Shown here: positions 22,186 to 31,153 of the stretch, in pieces
Numbering within the stretch: position 1 is the stretch's first letter
How the letters are laid out: the number at the start of each line of letters is the position of its first letter
Notes under the pieces: generated by a model
What the model was told of the DNA's origin: nothing
Seen by the model: only the letters and a program-made list of their open reading frames with translations
The model's database searches: none
Assembly: GCF_022539505.1 (NCBI RefSeq)
Contig: NC_061513.1
Location: forward strand, 174,684,017 to 174,748,016
Direction: 5' to 3'
DNA length: 64,000 nucleotides
Source: Lolium rigidum
Taxonomy: Eukaryota; Streptophyta; Magnoliopsida; Poales; Poaceae
Position numbers and translations under genes: made by a program

Positions 22186-22327
22186 TCATATGAGAGAGAC
22201 ACACAGACGTGCTCCACCACATTCGTCTCCTACCACGCCTCCAGCAGTCACCCCACTCCACCTTAGAGATCCCACCACCACCACTGCCCTGCGTCTCCAT
22301 GGACGGAAGGGAAGCCTATCTCCCGCT

Positions 22328-22587
22328 CCCCTCTCCCTGCTTGCCGGCTCGCCTCCACGCCGACGGCGTCGCCGCCGCGCCAGCTGCCTACCAAGGTCGC
22401 GCCCCGCCCCGATGCCATGGCGTGGGCCGCCTGCTCATGGCGAATAGAAAGGATGCGCCCCTCTCCCTTCTTGGCGGCCCTCCTCCACGCCGACGGCGCC
22501 GCCGCCACCCCAAACGCCGCACGTAGATCGGCGCGCGCCCTGCCCCGATGCCATGGCAAGGCCACATGCTGATGGGGAATAGACAGA
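22328..22587. repeat. Diverged tandem duplication, 2 x about 130 bp, GC-rich
   Basis: Segments starting CCCCTCTCCCT at 22328 and 22458 run in parallel for about 130 bp. Shared phrases include CCTCCACGCCGACGGCG, CCCCGATGCCATGGC and GGAATAGA/CGAATAGA. Divergence is clear. Long open frames on both strands here reflect GC content, and no domain was recognised. Confidence 0.7.
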
Positions 22588-23244
22588 GCGCGCACGTAGG
22601 GGCACAGTGCGGTGGTAGGGAAACGGAAAAAGGAGGAGGAGCGTGCGGCACCATGTGGCCACGGAGGGGAGCAGGGGACCATGGCAGCCATGGGGAGAAA
22701 ATGAGAAAATGAAAGAGAAGAGTGCGAGAGATGGAGGGCAAATTGGATGGTTGGTTGGGTGACATACGTGGGCGCCGCTTTGACTGCTCTAGCAAGGCTA
22801 CATCCACACGTGAAGGAGGAAAAATAACTGTATCAATCTTCCTAAAAATTCTACAGAGTACTTAAAGTGTACACAGAAATTTCTCTGGGCTCTATTGGAT
22901 TACGTGTTACCACCATGTTAATCCTCAAATCACCTCAAAATTCTGAGAAAAAAGGAAGCTGTTAAGGTTTAATATAGTAGTTATAAGATTGTTTTTTGAA
23001 TGGTGTCTCTTATAAGATTGTAGGCATCTCAGCATCTGCCTCATGTATGAAATGTGAATCTTTTGCTCCTTTTTAGCGCCTCAAATTATGATGAATTTCA
23101 TGCATTTTTAAAAGTATACTTAAATGATTTCTTTCCTGACTTCGACAATTGTACGACAAAACATATCAATCGATGTAGTAGCACGAACAAGAAGTATAAT
23201 GACTCAAATGCAAGGAAGCAGTTAGATCATGATTCATGACCCGA
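22588..23244. other. Unassigned spacer
   Basis: GC-rich to about 22,800, then AT-rich. I see no supported gene and no clear element ends. Confidence 0.4.
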
Positions 23245-23617
23245 CAATATGGGCAGGTGCTGGACCGCTGAGCGTTTGGCCCGACATGGCCTTCCTCACC
23301 ATCTGATGTCTCCTCTGCGACCAGGCGACAGAGTCCATGCGCCACCTGATGCTGGAGTGCCCCTTCGCCCGGCAGGTATGGCATGAGGTTCTTGCTTGGC
23401 TCCAGATGACTGCCCGTGCACTAGACCGCGAGCTCACCCTAATAGATTGGTGGCACAGCGCGAAGCAAGACACACCAGCGCCGCTTCGCAAAGGCCTAGC
23501 ATCTGCCACCCTCCTACTTTCCTGGATGAAATGCTTGCGTCTTTGAAGGAGTCCAATCCTCTATGCCGTTGCTGTTGCAAAACATCAAGGACGAGCTTTA
23601 GAGCATCTCTAACAGAG

Positions 23618-23662
23618 CCCGTAAATCCCGCCGGAACCGAACTTTTCCGGCGGATTTACGGG
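23618..23662. repeat. Hairpin near the insert's left end
   Basis: CCCGTAAATCCCGCCGGA pairs with TCCGGCGGATTTACGGG across a short loop, with one unpaired base. It is subterminal in the insert. Function unknown; such foldbacks are frequent in non-autonomous DNA elements. Confidence 0.8.
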
Positions 23663-23891
23663 TTTGGGTTGAAATGCGCGCAGATCAGAGCCCATGGGCG
23701 GCCCGAATCGAAAGTTCGGGGGCCCGAGAAATCCCCCGCACGACCCCTATTAAAAGGGATCGCGGAGGGGAGTTCGGTTCGCAAACCCTACTCCCCTCCG
23801 TCGTCTCCTCTCCCTCCGCCGCCACCAGTGCCCCGCTCCGACGAGCAATCCACCCGCACCTAGCCACCTATTCGACCGCTGCCGCCGCGCG

Positions 23892-24351
23892 ATGGCCTCC
23901 CGTGGAGGTGCAGGCAGCCGAGCCGCCGGATTGGGCGGCGACGATTCGCCGCCGCGTCCGCCAGTCTTCCGCAGCGAGGCGGAGCGGCGGAAGTGGAACC
24001 GCAGCGAGGGCGCGCGCAAGCGGAGCGCTCGCCGGTGGACCAACTGGGGGCTCACGCCCCCAGGGAAGCTCGCCCGCTACGGCAACCAGGCCGAGAGCTC
24101 CTCCTCCGGGCAGTCGAGCCGCGCACCGCGGCTGCCCGTGGCGGCGAGCTTCGAGGAGGACGAGCTCGCGCTCTCCAACATTATGCGTTGGGGACTACGT
24201 CCACGGCAGAGACAAGGAGGAGGCGGTGATGGCGCAGACGTTCGCCATCAGCGAGGCGGAGGCGAGGGCCCGTTTCCGCCGGGAAGAAGCGCGGGTCTCC
24301 TGGCGGGCCGCCTCGTACTCCCGCACCTGGCGGACGGCGTCGGGAGCTTGA
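23892..24351 (+). pseudogene. Hypothetical basic protein of repeat origin, frameshifted
   Basis: The frame starts MASRGGAGSRAAGLGG and has an arginine-rich segment (SEAERRKWNRSEGARKRSAR) followed by WTNWGLTPPGKLARYG. Near 24,180 the conserved-looking sequence moves to another frame: GDYVHGRDKEEAVMAQTFAI then SEAEARARFRREEARVSWRA, ending at a TGA at 24349-24351. A one-base loss near that point best explains this. A TATTAAAA box-like sequence lies about 145 bp before the ATG (near 23,747). I do not know a function; such proteins recur in wheat annotations and are probably carried by repeats. Confidence 0.45.
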
Positions 24352-24850
24352 CAAGGACGACGCGTGAAGGCCGACGCCATCCGACGATCTTCGCTAGCAC
24401 CGGCACCGCCGCGCGCGCCATAGCTAGGCCGCATTTTGCTAATTTACCTAGGTTATTAGGTTGCCGGTGACAAACAATGATCATCGCTAGTAGTAATTTG
24501 AATTCCCCGCAATATGTACTATCAATTTCATCTATGAACTATGATCATCGCGAAAATTTACCCGCGCCAATTCGAATTCCAGTTTTCAGTTTCATTTTTA
24601 CGGGTTCTATTCTGCGCCGGAGCAAATTTCGTCAGATTTTACGTTTTCGGTGAACTGAACTTGCGCTTTTCGGTTTGCAGTTTTTCGCTTTGGGCTCGGG
24701 CAGGGGCTCAGGGTTACGAGTAGTGCTACCATGCATCCAATTGGGATGTGCACTGATAGTTCCTCTCCATTTTCTGTAATCTGCTAGGATGTAAACAAAT
24801 TTCTATCTTCTTAATGAAATGAAACGTAAAAGTTCTTTGCGTTTTCTCGA

Positions 24851-26079
24851 ATAAATAACCATACTGTGCAGGCTATGATTTAGCAGATCTGTACAAATAT
24901 AGTCGACTGCCAAAACCTCCAGCTTCAGCTTCAGTACCACCAGTCCACCACAGTAGTTCACTTACACGACCACTGTTTGACAAAATCAATTTTGCTAACA
25001 AATAAGGAGAGCAAATCAGCATTTGCTTCTGTAGTGCCGTGGAAATCTGCCTGAAGGCCGCCCTACCCTAGCCTCATCACTGCTCGTTGGACCGAGCATG
25101 TATATGACATGACTCATCGGTCCAAGATGGATTTGACCCAGCTTCAGCTCTGAATCTACAGAAACAAAACGAAGACCAGCAGCGAAAGCAAAGCTTGCGG
25201 AAGAATACTACGGCAAAGAAAAGATATAAACTAGACTTTGATGCTTTCTTGTTCATGCCAACCACCCCTGCACCGCATAGCATAGAGTCCTGATATTGTG
25301 GCTCACGTGCCCAGTGTTTTACAGTAAGCCTGCAAACACTATTACGAATACAGTTAACTGAACTGAAGTTCAGACTTGAACAAACTGGCGCGAAGACGAG
25401 ACACTGAAGCTGTTGGATCGTTTTCGGGAGCGGTTGATTTAAGCACGCCGTACCCGGCCACCGTAGCAAATAGCAATTCGCCATTGCTCTGAATAGCATA
25501 ACAGTTTCAGAATTTCGAGGTCCTGACAGCAATAACATAGGCCTGAATTAAACAAGCCGCATGGGCTGTACCGTTATATCCGCAGCTGTCGGTGGAAGAC
25601 GATGTCTGCTCTTGCTGAATGAAAGCCGCCTTTGTCGTAGTCGACGGATCCTAGGAGGGGACGCGAGTCGAGTTTGCAGAGGTGGACAGACAGAGGAAGA
25701 TCTCAAGCGAGTAGTTCATTGGCGAGAGTTGGCTGTGTCCGGTGAGTTATGAGTGTCGACGTCCCCCTCGATTGCAACATGAGGTGCGGATCCAAGGTTT
25801 TCATCAAACTTAGGCACACTATAAGTCTGATAAAGAAATTATAATTTCTTTTTATTACAATAAGCTACGCCGCTGGCCAAAGCAAAGGCACTTAGGGATG
25901 GTTGGGTCCGCCACTGGCAACGTGTACTCTCTTCTACGATCATTACGTCCAGGCCAAATTCTGTTTGCAAGTACAAACTGTGAAATATCTTAGCGATAGT
26001 AAATTCACAATGCAACGGGTTGCTGATGCTCGCACATTACTTCTTTTTCCAGGCTAGTGGATGGCGATATACTAGCAGA
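24851..26079. other. Spacer without a supported gene
   Basis: A 153-codon minus-strand frame at 25077-25538 has no recognisable domain, irregular composition and no splice context. I treat it as chance. Nothing else stands out. Confidence 0.4.
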
Positions 26080-26253
26080 ATTATGAATGGATAGCTTCTT
26101 ATCACTTTTTATTTTTCTTTGGTTAATACTTGTCTCAACCTTAACTGGTCCGTGATTGTATTTGAATTGAATATTCTGAACTATGTAATAAATGAACCGG
26201 CTGTGTGCATCTTTTGATGCAGAGGCCGGGAGTCTCCCAATTTTGAAAAAAAA
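26080..26253 (+). mobile_element. LINE 3' end fragment with A tail
   Basis: The segment ends AATGAACCGGCTGTGTGCATC, a short gap, then GCAGAGGCCGGGAGTCTCCC and an eight-A run at 26246-26253. I recall this phrase as the 3' end of common Triticeae LINEs. The left border is approximate and no coding sequence is recognised. Confidence 0.55.
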
Positions 26254-26845
26254 GTAAATTCACAATACAGTTATACAAAACTGGGTCGCTCGGCAGGAAA
26301 ATGCAATGCATACTGGCTACTCTGAAAAAAGTAGCTAGAGGGAACTTTTAGTTCCACACCCATAAGTCTGCATGATCAACGCGTCATAAAAATGGATTAT
26401 ACATCGAAACTCCTAGTTCTTTTATGGAGGTTCCAGGTTAGTCACAATTCTTCAAAACTACATATTTGAATATAAAAGTTTATCTAGTGCGCTTCTAGTG
26501 GATTTTAATACCAAATGATTAAGGACAACACGGTTAATGGACTAATGAGCTTATCTATACATGGGAAAACAATTCGGGACATTTTACCGGCAGGAAGACA
26601 ACACCTCAAAAAGACCAAACACACCCGCAAAAGACTTGAGATAGCTTGAAACAAAAGTTTATCAGACGTTCTTGAGGACTAAAGAGCAACATTGAAGCAT
26701 GGTTCCGGTTGAAGCATAAAAGACGTAGACGCTGCCCTGAAGCAAGGAGCGTTTCCAGCATGCTAGAAAACTCGAAGCGAAATCAGGGTGAAGACCATAA
26801 TGTCTTATTTTATAGTTTTGAGTTATATAGGAATAGTCATACTAT

Positions 26846-27110
26846 TTTTTTAAAAAGGGATGAAGCCCCAGCCTCTGAATTTTGTCAGTCAAGTTATTAC
26901 ATCTCAAGCATCACATAAGGTCATTACAGAAATCAACCACCTAAAAAGATAACAAGCATACAAAAGCTAGACATCTCTCAATCTATAAGGAACAACCGTA
27001 CTACTAAGAGAGGTTTGATCTTCATGGATGAACATAAAACTTGTGTGCTAAATCCAATCCAAAACATATGCCACAACACCTACATTTCCATTAAAAATCT
27101 CTTGACGTAT
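26846..27110 (-). mobile_element. Probable minus-strand LINE 3' fragment
   Basis: The plus strand starts TTTTTTAAAAAGGGATGAAG followed by CCCCAGCCTCTG. Its complement resembles the 3' end seen at 26220-26253 (GAGGC-GGG and A-rich tail). The right border is uncertain and there is no coding content. Confidence 0.35.
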
Positions 27111-27356
27111 CAATCTGCTTTTATAGCTTGAGACCGTGGTTTGAACACACGTGGTTGAAGAAGAGGCCGCGGACTAGTAAACATGTGTTGAGTCTAGTGC
27201 CTCATATGGTGATAAGTTGGTACATGTGAGTTAAAACTTCATGGACATGATTGAAGTCCATGGTTATTGGTGCACAACACCATATAATGAGGACAAAAAA
27301 CTAAGAAGGTCTGAAAGTAATATTCCTCAACAATCTAAGACCTTAAGCGACAAAGG

Positions 27357-28620
27357 TTGCTTTTAGTGAAGGAGGACAAAAAAGGAAGAAGATTCACGAG
27401 AGACAAGGACGAAATGAAGAACAAGAAGGATATATACAAGTACCGAGCCTACGTTGCACACGAATGGCACTCTAACTCGGATACCTTATCCTATTCCATC
27501 TCTGAGTCTTCATTCTCTTCAAGCCAGGGCCGGACCTAGAGTAAATCAACCCGCTGTTATTGAATGAGCAACATGTATTTTTCACATATAGTTAGGGGTG
27601 TCACACACTGCAAATTGCTAACATTTATTGAGGAAATCAAGTTTTACCCGGTGTCCTATGACACCTGGTAGTTGAATCTCGTGGGTACGCCCCTGCCTCA
27701 AGCGATGACGAAGAAGCGGAAACACAACAAGAGTAACTATTACTTCATCACACCCAACAACACCCTCAAGCAACGATGGTATTCTTCGTGTCTAATGGCG
27801 AGGCACTCAAAGGTCATAAATATCCTCATAGCGTGATTCTAATATCTTTACAAGTGATGCTTTTGAGGATACTGGACCCTCTTTTGCTAAAACTGCTAGA
27901 AAACAAGAAAGAAATCTTGAATAAACATGAACATTTTCTTGTCAATGAGATGAAGAAGAATGACAAGGCATTAACTCTTGAGCTCAAAGAACTGTAGGCG
28001 TTAAACCTTGAGCCTGATGAGGCTTGTGAGGCAATTTTCAAGGACCATGAAAATCTTGAACTTGAATTCCTCAAACAAAAACATGATCTTGAGTCCTTGA
28101 GGTTTGTAAACAAGCATCTTGACAGTGAGAATGACTCTCTTATTGCCAAGGAAATGAATACCAATCAGGATCTTTTTTAATCCTCCATGTTTAAAATTAA
28201 TGTATTAAATCATATGGATCTATTGCATCATTCTCATCCTTAGATGTGCATGTGACTGACTCATCCTCATCTGAATAACTAGCTTCTTCTCATGTCATTA
28301 TTACTACTCCTGATAATGCGAACTCCTCATCCGAGGAAACAACTGATCTTGTGAATGAGAAATATAGATGAACATCCATTGTTGAGGCTGGTATCCTCAA
28401 GTGCGGCCAAGGGACCGAAGCCCTTCAACAAATCTTCCAGACACAATCAAGGTACCCAAAAAAATGAAGGCATAGGTTTCATGGAGAACAATGGTGTTGG
28501 TTTATTCTAGAACCCTGAGCAATATCCCAAGAAAAAATTTGTTCTTGGAAGAGGGAAGACCCTGATGCCATTCTGCATGCAAACTCTTCATATCATCAAA
28601 ATTCATTAAGATTCATCATA
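27357..28620 (+). pseudogene. Degenerate retrotransposon gag-like remnant
   Basis: Pieces in several frames resemble the coiled-coil gag region of Triticeae retrotransposons. They are KDEMKNKKDIYKYRAYVAHE at 27,410-27,465; LLENKKEILNKHEHFLVNEM and KKNDKALTLELKEL, with a stop at 27,995-27,997; then EACEAIFKDHENLELEFLKQ and KHDLESLRFVNKHLDSEND to 28,140; and KNEGIGFMENNGVGLF near 28,460. Heptad-like Leu/Lys/Glu spacing supports a coiled coil. Stops and shifts make it non-functional. Which retrotransposon it came from cannot be settled without database comparison. Confidence 0.5.
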
Positions 28621-29268
28621 ATTGATAAGATTTCTCAAAAGCGAAGACAACAACTATATAGTCTCTCTATTATACGGGGTTTTCCTAGGGCTCGGGGTGA
28701 GGCACTTAAAAGGTGTATATGGATAGTGAAATCCCTCATCAACAACCTTGAGTGTAATGCTCTTGTCAATAGCTCTTATCAAATCTTCTGTTAATTTTCA
28801 TGGAACCAAAAAAGTATGGGTTCCTAAGAGAAAATGATCTCAGATTCAAGACTCTTCTCTGAAGAACAACATGAGATGCTTGACAAAAAAGGCATAAATT
28901 TCATGCCTCGAGAAGTCAAAGACACACACTTTTGATCTCGTTTTTTCAATGCATCTAGGTCTCATGAAGCACTAAATGTAACATCGATCATCCCCAAGTG
29001 TAGGGGATAGTAGCACCTCTCAATGTGGAAGTAAAGGGCATCAAACCGCAACAACAAGAAGGGTAAAGCCAAATATTTTCTCAAACTAGAGTGTCACAAA
29101 TCTAGTTTTCTATGCACAATGAAGATTGATTTGATGCTTGGAAGTAAAACACAATAAAAAGTAAACAAATCCCTTTTCAGAGGTGGCCCAATCCCCTAGG
29201 ATGCAACAGGATAAGCTGAAAGTTTACTCTTATGTAAGAAGGTGGAGCTGGTTCACGGGTTCAATTAA
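28621..29268. other. Retrotransposon-like non-coding sequence
   Basis: No gene. The phrase ATCCCCAAGTGTAGGGGATAGTAG (split as CATCCCCAAGTGTAGGGG, ATAGTAG, near 28,990) contains an inverted CCCC-AAGTGTA-GGGG palindrome of a type often seen in wheat repeats. The stretch is cut by the MITE that starts at 29269. Confidence 0.4.
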
Positions 29269-29687
29269 GAGCATCTCCACCGGTACTCCCCAAAAAAGAG
29301 CCGGCATGCATGCCGGCATCAGCCTATGGGGAGCGCTGGCTGCATGCAATTAACATTTTGGGACCGCATCCCACACCAATTAGCCTAATAGAGGCGCCGG
29401 CACCATGCATGCACATGCAAGTGGGGACATAAAAAGTAGGAGAGAGGGGAATCTTTAGAGGGTTGTGTCACATGCAAGTGGGTCACATGCAACTTTTCAA
29501 CATAAATTGGACGCCGACGCTCCCAATCGGCTCCCTTCGCGAAGGGATTGCTACGGACGTGCCGACACTTTTATTGGGGTCTCAAAGTGACCGGCGCTTT
29601 ATTGGGACCGCCGGTGTGGACACTTTCTCTCTCTAAGACCCCAAAGTGCTATTGGGAGGGCTATGTGGAGGCCCGGTGGAGATGCTC
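29269..29687. mobile_element. PIF/Harbinger (Tourist-type) MITE, 419 bp
   Basis: The ends are perfect 15-bp inverted repeats, GAGCATCTCCACCGG and its complement. Both flanks carry TAA (29266-29268 and 29688-29690), the expected 3-bp TWA target duplication of PIF/Harbinger. No transposase is encoded. This is the best-preserved of the GAGCATCTC-ended elements in the window and anchors the classification of the others. Confidence 0.85.
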
Positions 29688-30109
29688 TAATCTCTATTTC
29701 CAACAATGGTGCCATAGTTATGAGAAATAAATCATGCACAAATGCTAATGCGCAGCATTCATATGGGAAACATGTCCAAATATCAAAACACACATGGTAT
29801 CCTAAGCACACATTGCTAATACTCCCCAAGTAAGTGGATTTCACAAATTTTGATTTAAGTAATTAAACATATAGTATTGAACTAAGTTTTAAGGACATGC
29901 CGTTGCAAACTACAACACCCACATCCTGTCACGAGACATGTTCTTCTTTCCATTTTCATCCCTAGATTGCATCTAGCAAAGATGCGTTTACTATTTATGT
30001 CACATAGCTAATAACATCTCCGTTTTAGTACATCTATAACAATCCATGATGGTTCTTGAAGATTGCCATTTTATCATGAATTTATCATGGTAGACGGGGG
30101 AACACACGC

Positions 30110-30840
30110 CATGTTCTAGTATGTCGTGTAGCTGCTATACAAAGATACTTTTTCAGTAGACATAAATTGATTATTATCGATTTTGTAAGAAATATTTTCT
30201 TAATGTTACAAGAAACAACCGAGAATACTAAGAGCTTATTGATCCATAGGACTCTCAATACACATGTACTACATAAAAAAAAACACGGAAATCCAATTTG
30301 GCTTATAGGCGTAGATGCATCTATTACTAGAAAAAACATATTTCAAAATGTCTAAAATTTTCGAAAATAAATTCGGGGTGTACTTCTACATATTCTATGA
30401 TTGCATACAAAGTGTCGCGAAAAAATATTATTTTCTATGGCCTGTGCAAAAAAGACAATTTCTCATGCTACAAAAATGTTTTTACAAGACATTTATTTGT
30501 ATTTTTTACACATGCCACATAAAATATTTTTCCGCGCAAAACTTTCATGAGATAACATAGGATGTTTGGATGCACGATGAGAGATTTTATTCGATTTTTT
30601 TTCAAAATTTTAAAATAAATTTAATTTTACTTTTTCTAATAAATGTATCTACACCTATGAGCCAAAACACCTTGTCCGAAAAAAGCAGAACTACAATGTT
30701 TTGGTTTGTTGAATCTTGTAGCATTGAAAACTACATTTTTTGCGTTACATGTAGAAACAACAATGAAGAAATTGTAGGTTTTGTAGTGGATGAAGCTTTT
30801 TTCATATAAGTACAGTATACTTTTCTGACACGAAGGTATT
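30110..30840. mobile_element. AT-rich imperfect inverted-repeat element upstream of the main gene
   Basis: The left half (about 30,170-30,350), read on the minus strand, resembles the right half (about 30,620-30,800) read on the plus strand. Shared phrases are TTTTTCTA-TAA, ATG-ATCTAC-CCTAT-AGCCAAA and TTGT-ACAT. The halves face each other across an AT-rich centre. The small frames on opposite strands (SQIG... and SQNT...) are mirror images of this structure, not genes. Ends and target repeat are not defined. Confidence 0.4.
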
Positions 30841-31153
30841 CTGATGTTAGAAATCAGACGAATATTGTCCAATAGCTCCTGTACCAGTCGCCACATCCAA
30901 TATCAATATCAGTTCGAGTCACATCCATCCGTTCATCCGGCCTCACCGAAAAGATTTTGTTTTCTTTTCCCCTTTGCGCTGCTGCTCTCGTCATCTTCTT
31001 CCTCCTTCCTCCCCCAAACCGCAACATCAGCAAACCCTTCTCAAAACTGAACTCCCACGCACCCCCGCGCCGCGCTCCAATTCCCGCACGCCGCGCCATG
31101 CTCACCGCCAGCTCGTGATCCCTGGCCCCTAATTTCGCACACCGAGTTTCGCC
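30841..31153 (+). promoter_or_regulatory. Presumed promoter and 5' UTR of the ZFYVE26-like gene
   Basis: The 200 bp before the ATG become GC-rich and CpG-rich, with pyrimidine stretches (TTCTTCCTCCTTCCTCCC near 30,990). No clear TATA box is seen, which would fit a broadly expressed gene. The transcription start cannot be fixed from sequence alone. The AT-rich inverted-repeat element ends just upstream. Confidence 0.35.

Larger units (their letters stand above)
23600..24686 (+). mobile_element. Gene-like insert inside the LINE, flanked by GCTTT repeats
   Basis: The 1,087-bp insert lies between two GCTTT copies (23595-23599 and 24687-24691). Removing it and one copy restores the LINE frame as DEL-WARAG. 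It begins AGAGCATCTCTAACAG, a terminus like the Harbinger elements at 16327 and 29269, but no matching right terminus is present, so it may be end-truncated. A strong hairpin (23618-23635 with 23646-23662) lies near the left end. It carries the frame at 23892. A 5-bp flanking repeat does not fit the 3-bp Harbinger rule. Confidence 0.6.
23245..24850 (+). mobile_element. 5'-truncated LINE 3' end, split by an insertion
   Basis: The left part reads RCWTAERLARHGLPHH, then after a frameshift ATESMRHLMLECPFARQVWH and DWWHSAKQ, the zf-RVT and C-terminal region of a LINE ORF2. After another shift it reads MPLLLQNIKDEL (to about 23,599). At 24,692 the same coding continues as WARAGAQGYE and NWDVH. The 3' UTR ends with CTTCTTAATGAAATGAAACG near 24,820 and TTCTCGAATAAATAA, typical of Triticeae LINE ends. 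The insert at 23600-24686 therefore interrupts one LINE copy. Confidence 0.8.

Noticed and set aside
22175..22807. Long frames on both strands at 22.2-22.8 kb
   Set aside because: GC-rich duplicated sequence; low-complexity products, no domains, no consistent gene structure.
25077..25538. 153-codon minus-strand frame
   Set aside because: Irregular composition, no recognised domain and no neighbouring exons; a chance frame is likeliest.
30085..30809. Two small frames on opposite strands with similar SQ-containing products
   Set aside because: Their similarity comes from the inverted-repeat DNA structure, not from a duplicated gene.
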